Source: Patescibacteria group bacterium
GTDB lineage: Bacteria > Patescibacteriota > Microgenomatia > UBA8517
DNA: 16,553 bases
Direction of reading: 5' to 3'
Assembly (NCBI GenBank): GCA_018826545.1
Contig: JAHKAL010000077.1
Coordinates: forward strand, 1 to 16,553
Of the stretch, positions 1 to 7,746 are shown one piece after another. Made by a program: the position numbers and the translations under genes. The notes below the pieces were generated by a model that saw only the letters and a program-made list of their open reading frames with translations, ran no database searches and was not told the DNA's origin. Position 1 is the stretch's first letter, and every line of letters begins with the position of its first letter.

Positions 1-1
1 G

Positions 2-100
2 AGAAAAGAAGCTCTCTATTTTTCAAAAAAACTTCAAGAGATATTTAAAAATGTTGAGTTTTTTTATCCTGAAGCGAATTTGATGCTTATCTGCAAATAA
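2..100 (+). CDS. 3' end of an unrecognised protein (partial)
   Basis: An open frame enters from the left edge and runs 32 codons to a TAA at 98-100. In DNA this A/T-rich, a stop-free stretch of that length gives modest support for a real gene end. The visible residues form a mixed, amphipathic C-terminus (ALYFSKKLQEIF, then NVEFFYPEANLML). I do not recognise the family. Its stop codon directly abuts the stop codon of the convergent kinase-like gene, with no bases between. It could also be a chance open frame, since only the tail is visible. Confidence 0.5.
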   Translation, partial: RKEALYFSKKLQEIFKNVEFFYPEANLMLICK

Positions 101-676
101 CTATTTTGTCTTCGTAGGTATTTTTTTTAAGGCATTGTCTATTTGCTTATATAAATTTTTAAAACTTCCATTGTTTTCAAATTTATAATTGGCTATTTCA
201 ATACATTTTTTTAGGTTTTGTATTGCGGGATCGTTACTAACCATTTCTTTTCTTTCTGCATCCAAAAATTCATCATATGTTACATTATCTTTTTCAGATT
301 CTCTTTTTTTGATTCTCTCAAATCTGATTTTAGAATTTGCATCAACTGCAAATAAATAAAAATTACCTTTTTCTTTTAGAGTTTTTACTTCTCCCAAAGT
401 TCTAATGCTTTCAATAATAGAATTCTTTTTTGTTTTTTTAGCCTTTTGGTACAATTTATCTGCAATAAATCCTGAACCTTTCTCGGTTCGTATTTTGTTT
501 GCAACAGTTCTCATACTTTCCCTATTTACAGGAAGTTTTCTTTTTTTAATTTCTCTTATTAAATAATCAGATACTGAGAAGTGATTAAATCCTTTTTTAT
601 TGACTAGATATTTTACAATTTCTCCTTTTCCGGCACCTAAAGTTCCAGTAATTCCAATTATTATTTGTTTTGCCAT
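101..676 (-). CDS. P-loop (deoxy)nucleotide kinase-like / dephospho-CoA kinase-like protein
   Basis: A 191-residue cytoplasmic protein with an N-terminal phosphate-binding loop GTLGAGKGE at residues 11-19, laid out as in adenylate and other nucleoside monophosphate kinases (GxxGxGKGT). Here the Thr/Ser after GKG is Glu19. A central segment SIIESIRTLGEV (about 86-97), then a strand leading to VDA (111-113) and RFERIKKR (118-125), resembles the stand-alone and deaminase-linked kinase domains of the dephospho-CoA kinase superfamily, as I recall them. The end (CIEIANYKFENNGS, about 158-171) resembles the D/N-N-x-G-S ending of that superfamily. Family membership at the P-loop kinase level is fairly secure; the substrate is not. 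The ATG at 674-676 lies just after a reverse-strand extended -10 (688-696), so the message is probably near-leaderless. It is transcribed divergently from secA. Confidence 0.75.
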   Translation of the reverse strand: MAKQIIIGITGTLGAGKGEIVKYLVNKKGFNHFSVSDYLIREIKKRKLPVNRESMRTVANKIRTEKGSGFIADKLYQKAKKTKKNSIIESIRTLGEVKTLKEKGNFYLFAVDANSKIRFERIKKRESEKDNVTYDEFLDAERKEMVSNDPAIQNLKKCIEIANYKFENNGSFKNLYKQIDNALKKIPTKTK

Positions 677-687
677 TCTTTTTTAAA

Positions 688-696
688 AGGATATCA
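688..696 (-). promoter_or_regulatory. Extended -10 promoter for the kinase-like gene
   Basis: On the reverse strand the sequence reads TGA-TATCCT, an extended -10 (TGN plus hexamer), ending 11 bases before the ATG at 676. That places the transcription start about 4-5 bases upstream of the start codon. No convincing -35 box is visible. The hexamer matches TATAAT at 4 of 6 positions, so support comes mainly from the same arrangement at other genes in the window. Confidence 0.4.
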
Positions 697-711
697 GGAT
701 TTTTATTATTC

Positions 712-720
712 TGCTAGAAT
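712..720 (+). promoter_or_regulatory. Extended -10 promoter for secA
   Basis: TGC-TAGAAT is an extended -10 (5 of 6 matches to TATAAT in the hexamer 715-720), ending 6 bases before the GTG start at 727. Transcription would begin at or next to the start codon, giving a leaderless secA message. There is no good -35 and no Shine-Dalgarno between the box and the start. The opposing promoter at 688-696 lies about 15 bases away. Confidence 0.5.
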
Positions 721-726
721 AGAATC

Positions 727-3465
727 GTGCTTAAAATATTTTCAAAATTATTAGATATAAACCAGAGAGAAGTTGATAGACTTTCTAAAATAGTTGTAGA
801 AATTAATTCTTTTTCTTCTAAATATAAAAAATTTAAAGAAAAGGATTTCGAAAAAGAAACAGATAGATTTAAAGAAAGAATTAAAAAAGGTGAAAGTTTG
901 GAAAAACTCTTGCCTGAAGCATATGCGTTGGTAAGAGAGGCATCTGAAAGAACAATTAATTTAAGGCCCTATGATGTCCAACTTGCGGCATCTGTTGCTT
1001 TATTTGAAGGGAAAGTCGTAGAACAAAAGACAGGGGAGGGAAAAACATTATCAGCAGTTCCTGCACTTTATCTTCGTGCATTAACTGGTAAAGGAGTGCA
1101 TTTAGTTACAGTCAATGATTATCTTGCTCGAAGGGACGCTGGATGGAATGCCCCCATTTTTAAGCTTTTAGGTCTTTCAGTTGGAGCGATTGTTCAAGAA
1201 ACTAAGTCTTTTATATATGATACTGACTTTACAGATTCTTCCCATGGAGATGAGAGATTGGCACACTTAAAACCTTGTGAGAGAAAAGAAGCTTATGAAG
1301 CCGATATTATTTATGGAACAAATAATGAATTTGGATTTGATTATTTAAGAGATAATATGGTTTCTTCTTTACCTGAAATGGTTCAAAGAGGACATTATTT
1401 TGCGATTGTAGATGAAGTTGACTCAGTTTTAGTTGACGAAGCAAGAACCCCACTTATTATTTCAGCTCCTGATACAGATCCAACTGATAAATATTATAAA
1501 TTTGCAAACCTTGTAACTAAATTAAATCCAGATACAGATTTTAAAATAGATGAAAAAGCAAAAAGCGCGACTTTAACAGAACAAGGGATTACAAAAGTAG
1601 AAAAAACATTAGGAGTTTCAAACCTTTATGAAAAAGATTTTGAATCGATTCATCACATTGAAAATGCACTAAGGGCTAAAACTTTATATCTAAAAGACAG
1701 AGACTATATTGTTAAAGATAATAAAGTTACGATAGTTGATGAGTTTACAGGAAGATTAATGTTTGGAAGACGCTGGAGTGATGGTCTTCATCAAGCGGTT
1801 GAAGCAAAAGAAAATGTAACTATTCAGCAGGAAAGTAAAACCCTAGCAACGATTTCATTTCAAAATTATTTCAGAATGTATGAACATTTATCAGGAATGA
1901 CTGGTACAGCGGCCACTGAGGCAGAGGAATTTAAAAAAATCTACAAATTAGAGGTTGTTGTTATTCCTACAAACGAACCAATGGTAAGAAAAGACTTATC
2001 AGATGTTATTTATAAAACTCTAAGAGCAAAATATGGAGCAGTTGTAGCTGAAGTTGAAGAAAAATACAAAAATGGTCAACCAGTTTTAGTTGGGACTACT
2101 TCAATAGATAAAAATGAAATTATTAGTTCTTTTCTTAAAAGAAGGAAAATTCCTCACAATGTTTTGAATGCTAAAAATCATGAAAAAGAAGCTTCAATTA
2201 TTTCTGAGGCAGGTAGACCTTCTGGTGTAACTGTTGCTACTAATATGGCAGGACGAGGAGTGGACATTGTATTGGGAGGGGCTATTCCTGATAAGCCTGA
2301 AAAGCAAAATCAGGAAGAATTTAAAAAATCAAAAGAATTTAAAAAATGGGAAGAACAAAATAAAAAAGTATTAAAAGCAGGGGGACTTCATGTAATTGGT
2401 ACCGAAAGACATGAGGCAAGACGTGTAGATAATCAGCTAAGAGGTAGATCAGGAAGACAGGGAGATGCTGGTTCAACAAGATTTTTCCTATCTTTGGAAG
2501 ATGATTTAATGAGAATTTTTGGGGGAGAACAGATAAGTTCTTTAATGGACAAGTTAAAGCTTCCCGAAAATCAGCCGATTCAAAATTCTCTAGTTTCAAG
2601 GGCAATCGAACAAGCACAAATAAAAGTTGAAGGATTTAACTTTGATATAAGAAAGAGGTTGGTTGAATTTGATGATGTAGCCAACCAACAAAGAGAAATC
2701 ATTTACTCTTTAAGAAAGAAAATTCTTGAGTCGGATAACGTAAGTAGTGAAGTTTTGGAGAAACTTCAAATTCAAATTGAGAAAATTGTGGATTCTTCTT
2801 GGATGACTTTAGAGAATAAAGTAGATTTAGAAAAAATTGTAGGTTCTTTACTAGAGATAATTCCTCTTGATCCAGGATCAATTGCAGGAATAAAAACTCA
2901 GATTGAAAAGTTAAAAGGAAAAGATGCTTTGTCAGATTTTTTGAAAAAAGTTATTGAAGACATTTATAAAACAAGAGAAAAACAAGTTGGGGAAAGTGTT
3001 ATGAGACAAGTTGAAAAGTATGCTTATTTAGGGTCTATTGATAAATTATGGATTGATCATATTGATCACATTGATGACTTGAGAGAAGGAATATCTTTAA
3101 GATCATATGGACAAAGGGATCCATTGGTTGAATTTAAAAATGAAGCTTACTCCCTTTTTGAAGGCTTGATGGATAAGATTGATGATGAGCTTTCAAGAAG
3201 GATATTTAGAGTTGGTGTTAAAATCCCTCAATCAGAAATTCCACTTGAGAGAGCAAGAACCAATGTTGATAAAGTGGATATGCAAGGATTAGCAGGTGGG
3301 GCTAATGAAGCCGCTGAAAAAGGAAAACCTGCGTTTGAAAAAGAGGCAGGTCAGAAAAAGAAAAAGATTGGAAGAAACGATCCATGTTGGTGTGGAAAAG
3401 TGGATAGTGAAGGAAAATCTGTTAAATGGAAGAAATGCCATTATCCCCAGATGCCTTCAGGCTAA
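727..3465 (+). CDS. secA: SecA, preprotein translocase motor ATPase
   Basis: SecA pushes unfolded preproteins through SecYEG by ATP hydrolysis. The 912-residue length is typical. Walker A TGEGKT lies at 102-107 and the Walker B DEVD at 229-232; the NEFGFDYLRDNM signature is at about 200-211. A DEAD-like second half carries GTTSI, TNMAGRGVDI and the arginine-finger region QLRGRSGRQGD. Between NBD1 motifs (about 159-184) is an extra stretch of roughly 25 residues compared with E. coli SecA. The C-terminus keeps a SEC-C-like zinc motif (C887, C889, C904, H905), but with 14 rather than 8 residues between the second and third ligands. The start is a GTG; an extended -10 just upstream suggests leaderless translation. 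The FKBP gene follows after 12 bases and may be co-transcribed. Confidence 0.98.
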   Translation: MLKIFSKLLDINQREVDRLSKIVVEINSFSSKYKKFKEKDFEKETDRFKERIKKGESLEKLLPEAYALVREASERTINLRPYDVQLAASVALFEGKVVEQKTGEGKTLSAVPALYLRALTGKGVHLVTVNDYLARRDAGWNAPIFKLLGLSVGAIVQETKSFIYDTDFTDSSHGDERLAHLKPCERKEAYEADIIYGTNNEFGFDYLRDNMVSSLPEMVQRGHYFAIVDEVDSVLVDEARTPLIISAPDTDPTDKYYKFANLVTKLNPDTDFKIDEKAKSATLTEQGITKVEKTLGVSNLYEKDFESIHHIENALRAKTLYLKDRDYIVKDNKVTIVDEFTGRLMFGRRWSDGLHQAVEAKENVTIQQESKTLATISFQNYFRMYEHLSGMTGTAATEAEEFKKIYKLEVVVIPTNEPMVRKDLSDVIYKTLRAKYGAVVAEVEEKYKNGQPVLVGTTSIDKNEIISSFLKRRKIPHNVLNAKNHEKEASIISEAGRPSGVTVATNMAGRGVDIVLGGAIPDKPEKQNQEEFKKSKEFKKWEEQNKKVLKAGGLHVIGTERHEARRVDNQLRGRSGRQGDAGSTRFFLSLEDDLMRIFGGEQISSLMDKLKLPENQPIQNSLVSRAIEQAQIKVEGFNFDIRKRLVEFDDVANQQREIIYSLRKKILESDNVSSEVLEKLQIQIEKIVDSSWMTLENKVDLEKIVGSLLEIIPLDPGSIAGIKTQIEKLKGKDALSDFLKKVIEDIYKTREKQVGESVMRQVEKYAYLGSIDKLWIDHIDHIDDLREGISLRSYGQRDPLVEFKNEAYSLFEGLMDKIDDELSRRIFRVGVKIPQSEIPLERARTNVDKVDMQGLAGGANEAAEKGKPAFEKEAGQKKKKIGRNDPCWCGKVDSEGKSVKWKKCHYPQMPSG

Positions 3466-3477
3466 TTTTAAATTTTT

Positions 3478-3948
3478 ATGAAAAATAAAAAAGTAATCTA
3501 TCTTTTCCCGATTATTATTGTTTTTTTTGTTATTATTTTTCTATCAAAGAAGGATAAAAGTACATCTACTCCAAGTCCTACTCCGGATGTTAATATTGAT
3601 AGTTCGAAAGAAAATACAAATATGGAAGAATTAATAGTAGAAGATATAAAAGTCGGAGAAGGATTAGAGGCAATAGATGGTAAAAAAGTTACAGTAAATT
3701 ATTTAGGAACTCTGACCAATGGAACAAAATTTGACAGTTCCTATGACAGAAACGAGCCTTTTACTTTTAATTTAGGAGCAGGGGAAGTTATTAAAGGATG
3801 GGATTTAGGAGTTAATGGAATGAAAGTTGGAGGAAAAAGGAAGTTAACAATTCCTTCTAATTTAGGTTATGGTGCACAAGGTGCAGGATCTTTGATTCCA
3901 CCTAACACAACTTTAATTTTTGAAGTCGAACTTCTTGAGGTTAAATAA
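3478..3948 (+). CDS. Membrane-anchored FKBP-type peptidyl-prolyl isomerase
   Basis: A 156-residue protein with an N-terminal hydrophobic anchor (about 6-23), a short Ser/Thr/Pro linker (28-37) and one FKBP domain (about 52-156). Residues lining the FKBP active site are present at the expected spacing: Y75, F85-D86, V104-I105, W108, Y131 and F148. It should catalyse cis-trans proline isomerisation outside the membrane and assist folding of exported proteins, which fits its place 12 bases after secA. There is no Shine-Dalgarno and no clear promoter in the gap, so translation probably depends on read-through transcription and possibly coupling with secA. It could be either a lipid-independent anchored protein or one released by signal peptidase; there is no lipobox cysteine. 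Confidence 0.95.
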   Translation: MKNKKVIYLFPIIIVFFVIIFLSKKDKSTSTPSPTPDVNIDSSKENTNMEELIVEDIKVGEGLEAIDGKKVTVNYLGTLTNGTKFDSSYDRNEPFTFNLGAGEVIKGWDLGVNGMKVGGKRKLTIPSNLGYGAQGAGSLIPPNTTLIFEVELLEVK

Positions 3949-3979
3949 CTTAAAATATTTATTTTTGGGATTTTAGCTC

Positions 3980-4006
3980 TTGTCTGACTTTATTTACTGG
4001 TATATT
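3980..4006 (+). promoter_or_regulatory. Promoter for gdhA
   Basis: An extended -10 TGG-TATATT (hexamer 4001-4006) ends 8 bases before the GTG start at 4015. A possible -35 TTGTCT (3980-3985) lies 15 bases upstream, which is shorter than ideal. The transcription start would fall at or within a base or two of the start codon. Confidence 0.5.
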
Positions 4007-4014
4007 TTATTTTA

Positions 4015-5286
4015 GTGACAAGTTTTTTTAATAACGTTTTAAGACAAATCGATGAAATTTCCATACTTTTGGAAAATGAGTATATTGATAAAAAAACTTT
4101 TAAGAAAATAATCTCTGAAATCAAAAAACCTCAAAGGATTATCAAAAAAACATTAACAATTACTTCTGATAATGGAAAAAAGATTTCTTTTCAATCTTTT
4201 AGAGCTCAGCACAACAATGCACTAGGGCCTTTCAAAGGAGGAATAAGATTTCATTTAAATGTAAATGAGGATGAAGTAAAAGCTCTTTCTACTTTAATGA
4301 GTTTTAAATGTTCTTTAGCAGGTATTCCTTATGGTGGATCAAAAGGTGGAATTAAAGTTGATGTATCTAGATTTTCCCAAAAAGAATTGAAAAAACTTTC
4401 TAAGGCATATGCCAAATCCTTTTCAAAATACATTGGAGAAAGAATCGATGTTCCGGCACCTGATATAAATACAAATGCACAGATTATGGCTTGGATGCTT
4501 GAGGAATATGAAAAAAGTGTTGGATATAAATCACCTGCTACTTTTACAGGTAAACCAATAGAATTAGGAGGATCTTTAGGAAGAAATGAAGCAACAGGTA
4601 GGTGTGGAGTTTTTGTATTAAAAGAATTTGCTAAAAAAGAAAGATTAGTCCCTTCAAAAACTAAAATTGCCGTTCAAGGTTTTGGAAATGTTGGATTTTG
4701 GTTTTCAAAGTTTGCTAAAGATTCTGGATTTAAAGTAATTGCCATTTCTGATTCAAGTGGAGCAATTTTAAATGAAAAAGGATTAGATCCAGAAAAATTA
4801 AATGATTATAAAAGAGAATTTGGTAGTTTTAAAGAAATTGCAGAAAATAAAGGATTTAAATTTATTTCAAATGAAGATATTTTGGAGCTACCTGTTGATA
4901 TTTTAGTTCCAGCAGCACTGGAGGCGGTTATTAATAAAGATAATGCAGAAAAAATAAAAGCAAAAGTAATTTTAGAAATGGCTAATGGTCCAACAACTTT
5001 TGAAGCAGAAGAAACTTTACTTAAAAATAAAAAAGAAATACTACCTGATATTCTTTGCAATTCAGGTGGAGTTACTGCCAGTTATTTTGAATGGGCACAA
5101 AACTTGCAAGGTATTTCTTGGTCAGAGAAAAAAGTAAATGAAGAATTGAAAAAATATATTGTTAATGCTTTTAATTCTGTTTATTCTCTTGCGAAAAAGA
5201 AGAAATTTACTTTTAGAGTAGCTGCAAACTATCTTTCTTTAAAAAGAATAGTGGATGCAATAATTTTGAGAGGCTTTGAAAGTTAA
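4015..5286 (+). CDS. gdhA: Glutamate dehydrogenase
   Basis: Interconverts glutamate with 2-oxoglutarate and ammonium using NAD(P). The 423 residues match the hexameric class. The substrate and catalytic lysines K74, K98 and K110 sit in GPFKGGIRF, MSFKCSLAG and GGSKGG, and the catalytic Asp is D150. Their spacing (24, 12 and 40 residues) equals that of the classical set K89/K113/K125/D165. A Rossmann fingerprint GFGNVG is at 222-227, followed later by MANGPTT. Cofactor preference cannot be read with confidence. Translation starts at GTG 4015 directly after an extended -10. The next gene is a Kbl-type enzyme, and the two make a small amino-acid catabolism pair. A hairpin-forming inverted repeat lies between them. 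Confidence 0.97.
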   Translation: MTSFFNNVLRQIDEISILLENEYIDKKTFKKIISEIKKPQRIIKKTLTITSDNGKKISFQSFRAQHNNALGPFKGGIRFHLNVNEDEVKALSTLMSFKCSLAGIPYGGSKGGIKVDVSRFSQKELKKLSKAYAKSFSKYIGERIDVPAPDINTNAQIMAWMLEEYEKSVGYKSPATFTGKPIELGGSLGRNEATGRCGVFVLKEFAKKERLVPSKTKIAVQGFGNVGFWFSKFAKDSGFKVIAISDSSGAILNEKGLDPEKLNDYKREFGSFKEIAENKGFKFISNEDILELPVDILVPAALEAVINKDNAEKIKAKVILEMANGPTTFEAEETLLKNKKEILPDILCNSGGVTASYFEWAQNLQGISWSEKKVNEELKKYIVNAFNSVYSLAKKKKFTFRVAANYLSLKRIVDAIILRGFES

Positions 5287-5310
5287 ATTAACTGTATTAT
5301 AGTTAATGTG

Positions 5311-5337
5311 TTCTTAAACTCGGTTTTGGTTTAAGAA
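5311..5337. repeat. Perfect 9-bp inverted repeat between gdhA and kbl
   Basis: TTCTTAAAC (5311-5319) and its exact complement GTTTAAGAA (5329-5337) flank a 9-base loop. The stem has only two G-C pairs and no T-run follows, so it is a weak terminator candidate. Because it ends 15 bases before the kbl ATG, it may instead be an operator or a hairpin in the kbl leader. A possible start-proximal -10 (AATAAT, 5336-5341) overlaps its right arm; TATTAT at 5295-5300 is an alternative promoter upstream of the hairpin. Confidence 0.5.
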
Positions 5338-5352
5338 TAATTCCTAATAAAT

Positions 5353-6534
5353 ATGAATAATAAACTTGATTGGATAGATAAAGATATTTCTGAATTAAAA
5401 GAAAAAGGATTGTTTAAAAACATAAAAACAATTGAATCTGCAATTGACGCAGAGATTATGATTGATGGAAAGAAGCTTCTTAATTTTTGCTCAAATAATT
5501 ATCTAGGATTTGCCAATAAAGAAAGTCTTAAGGAAAAAGCAAAAGAAGCAATTGATAAATATGGTGTAGGCCCTGCAGCTGTTAGAACAATTTCAGGAAC
5601 CCTTGATTTGCATATTAAATTAGAAGAAGAATTAGCAAAATTCAAAAAAGTTGATGCAGCAATTCTTTTTCAAAGTGGCCTTTGTGCAAACTTAGCAACA
5701 ATTCCAGTTCTGGTTGGGCCAGAAGATGTTATCTTTTCAGATGAATTAAATCACGCATCTATTATTGATGGTTGTAGATTAAGTAAAGCCAAAGTAATTG
5801 TTTATAAACATTTAAATCCTAAAGATTTGGAAGAAAAAATTAAAGAAAATTTAAGTTTTGAAAGGAAGCTTGTAATAACAGATGGGGTTTTTAGTATGGA
5901 TGGGGATATTGCTCCTTTAGATGAATTGTATAAAGTATCTGAAAAATATGACTGTATGCTTATGGTAGATGATGCTCATGGAGAAGGAGTTTTGGGAGAA
6001 TCAGGAAGAGGAATTGTTGATCATTTTAAACTTCATGGAAAAGTTGATGTAGAAGTAGGAACTTTGAGTAAGGCTTTTGGAGTTGTAGGAGGATTTGTTG
6101 CAGGAAAGGGTGAAGTTGTAGAAATTTTAAGACAAAAAGCTAGACCGTTTCTATTTTCTTCAGCAATGACACCTGCTGATACTCAAGCTTGTATTGAAGC
6201 AATAAAAACTTTAGAGAAATCAGATAAACCAGTTAAAAAGCTTTGGAATAATGCTAAATATTTTAAAGAAAAGATGGATAAGTTAGGTTTTGATACAGGA
6301 AATTCAAAAACTCCAATAACACCGGTAATGCTTGGGGATGCAAAGTTAGCAAATGAATTTAGTAAAAAATTATTTGAAGAAGGAGTTTTCGCAGTTGCCA
6401 TAGGCTACCCCACAGTCCCTATGGGAAAAGCAAGAATAAGAGTAATGCTTTCTGCAGCACACACTAAAGCTCATTTAGATAAAGCTCTGGAAAAATTTGC
6501 AAAAGTAGGTAAAGAGTTGGGTGTTATTTTTTAA
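5353..6534 (+). CDS. kbl: Glycine C-acetyltransferase / 8-amino-7-oxononanoate synthase family PLP enzyme
   Basis: A 393-residue alpha-oxoamine synthase. These enzymes join an amino acid to an acyl-CoA with loss of CO2 or, in Kbl, work with threonine dehydrogenase to cleave 2-amino-3-ketobutyrate to glycine and acetyl-CoA. The PLP Schiff-base lysine is K240 in GTLSKAFGVVGG. D206 and H209 in the DDAHGEG block bind the cofactor, and H134 in NHASI would stack on the ring. The DDAHGEGVLGESGRGIVDHF block (206-225) is closer to the Bacillus/Thermus type, which includes enzymes with both Kbl and BioF activity, than to E. coli Kbl. No biotin or threonine dehydrogenase gene is visible, so the exact reaction is undecided; Kbl is the better guess next to gdhA. 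No Shine-Dalgarno is visible before the ATG. Confidence 0.88.
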   Translation: MNNKLDWIDKDISELKEKGLFKNIKTIESAIDAEIMIDGKKLLNFCSNNYLGFANKESLKEKAKEAIDKYGVGPAAVRTISGTLDLHIKLEEELAKFKKVDAAILFQSGLCANLATIPVLVGPEDVIFSDELNHASIIDGCRLSKAKVIVYKHLNPKDLEEKIKENLSFERKLVITDGVFSMDGDIAPLDELYKVSEKYDCMLMVDDAHGEGVLGESGRGIVDHFKLHGKVDVEVGTLSKAFGVVGGFVAGKGEVVEILRQKARPFLFSSAMTPADTQACIEAIKTLEKSDKPVKKLWNNAKYFKEKMDKLGFDTGNSKTPITPVMLGDAKLANEFSKKLFEEGVFAVAIGYPTVPMGKARIRVMLSAAHTKAHLDKALEKFAKVGKELGVIF

Positions 6535-6581
6535 TAAGTTCTTTTTACATCTCTTCAAAAATTATTCATTTTAGGTCTTTG

Positions 6582-6590
6582 TGAGATAAT
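6582..6590 (+). promoter_or_regulatory. Extended -10 promoter for tgt
   Basis: TGA-GATAAT (hexamer 6585-6590, 5 of 6 matches) ends 15 bases before the ATG at 6606, giving a predicted leader of about 8 bases. An AAGG at 6599-6602 lies only 3 bases from the ATG, too close to be a normal ribosome site. No good -35 is visible. Confidence 0.45.
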
Positions 6591-6605
6591 ATCTAATTAA
6601 GGTTT

Positions 6606-7700
6606 ATGGCAAAAACAAAATTTTTCAAAAGTAAAGATAAAAAAATACCTCTACCCGTATTTTTTCCTGATGCAACAAGGGGTGTAGTTAAAGCTATAGA
6701 TACTTCTGATTTGGAGTCCACAAAGACGCCCGGAATTTTAGTTAATACCTATCATTTATATAGAGAGTTGGGAGATGAAGTAGTTAAAAAGTTTGGTGGA
6801 ATTCAAAGATTTATGAATTGGGACGGGGCAACAATTTCTGATTCAGGGGGTTTTCAGGTAATGAGTATTGTTAAGGCAAATCCAAATAGTGGATCGGTTA
6901 TTGATAAAGGCGTAATTTTTAGAGAATCAAAAAAAAGAAAAATTATTTTTACTCCAGAAAAGTCTGTTAATTTTCAAATGAATTTAAATTGTGACATGGT
7001 AATTGCCTTGGATGATTTTACAGACCCTAATTCTTCTTATGATGAGGCTAAAGATTCAGTTGAGCGAACAATTAAGTGGGCAAAAAGATCAAAAGATGAA
7101 TTTTTAAAAGTATGCAGAGAGAAAAAGATAGATAAAAAAGACAGACCGTATATTTTGGGAGTTGTTCAGGGTGGAAAATATCAAGATTTAAGAAAATATT
7201 GTATAGAAAAGTTGGTTGAAATCGGATTTGATGGATTTGGCTATGGAGGTTGGCCCATTAATAAGCAAGGAAATTTTGATTATGAAACAGCAGAAACCAT
7301 GGTCAAATACTCCCCAAAAAATTATTTACTCTATGGATTAGGAATTGGAAAACCCGAAGAAATTGTTAAGTGTGTCAAATTGGGTTTTGATATTTTTGAT
7401 TGTGTTCTTCCAACACGGGATGCAAGACATAAAAGACTATATGTATATAATGCTGATTCGATTAATGACATTGATATAAACTCTCCCGATTTTTACTCTT
7501 TCTATGTTCCTGATAAAGAGAAGTATTATAAGGATGATTCTTCGGTAAGCAAAGCTTGTGATTGTTTGCTTTGCAGGAAATATTCAAAAGCTTACCTTGC
7601 ACATCTTTTTCGTATTAAAGACTTTACTGCGTTAAGACTTGCAACAATTCATAATCTTAGGTTCTATTCAATATTGATGGAGAAATTAAGAAGAAAGTAA
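6606..7700 (+). CDS. tgt: tRNA-guanine transglycosylase (queuine tRNA-ribosyltransferase family), divergent
   Basis: TGT exchanges guanine-34 of GUN-anticodon tRNAs for preQ1 or queuine. In this 364-residue protein, NTYHLY (47-52), ISDSGGFQVMS (77-87), VVQGG (186-190) and IFDCVLPTR (263-271) are conserved. D79 is the equivalent of the Z. mobilis D102 and D265 of the nucleophile D280. The zinc ligands are C318, C320, C323 and H349 (CxCxxC then H). The base-recognition loop, normally GGLAVGE, is GGWPINKQG here (214-222), and the DECT segment reads DDFT (136-139). There is an extra acidic segment of about 15 residues before the zinc site. Fold and chemistry are clear; the incoming base is uncertain. 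No queuosine biosynthesis genes are nearby, so salvage of a base is plausible. Confidence 0.92.
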   Translation: MAKTKFFKSKDKKIPLPVFFPDATRGVVKAIDTSDLESTKTPGILVNTYHLYRELGDEVVKKFGGIQRFMNWDGATISDSGGFQVMSIVKANPNSGSVIDKGVIFRESKKRKIIFTPEKSVNFQMNLNCDMVIALDDFTDPNSSYDEAKDSVERTIKWAKRSKDEFLKVCREKKIDKKDRPYILGVVQGGKYQDLRKYCIEKLVEIGFDGFGYGGWPINKQGNFDYETAETMVKYSPKNYLLYGLGIGKPEEIVKCVKLGFDIFDCVLPTRDARHKRLYVYNADSINDIDINSPDFYSFYVPDKEKYYKDDSSVSKACDCLLCRKYSKAYLAHLFRIKDFTALRLATIHNLRFYSILMEKLRRK

Positions 7701-7707
7701 ACAAAAG

Positions 7708-7737
7708 TTGACAAAGTAGTCTTTTATTGTTTATACT
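7708..7737 (+). promoter_or_regulatory. Strong sigma70-type promoter for the LytR_C gene
   Basis: A perfect -35 TTGACA (7708-7713) is followed after 18 bases by TATACT (7732-7737, 5 of 6). The box ends 9 bases before the ATG at 7747, so transcription should begin about 2-3 bases upstream of or at the ATG. It is the best-matched promoter in the window. Confidence 0.75.
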
Positions 7738-7746
7738 CGCGGCACG

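Noticed and set aside
2339..2881. Two reverse-strand frames inside secA
   Set aside because: They lie opposite highly conserved SecA motifs and are shadows of a constrained coding strand.
3436..3477. Possible terminator between secA and the FKBP gene (GCCTTCAGGC, then T-rich)
   Set aside because: The stem is 4 bases with a 2-base loop inside the coding region, too weak for an intrinsic terminator.
6584..6594. Near-palindrome AGATAATATCT overlapping the tgt -10
   Set aside because: Arms of only 5 A/T-rich bases are expected by chance around a -10 box; not called as an operator.
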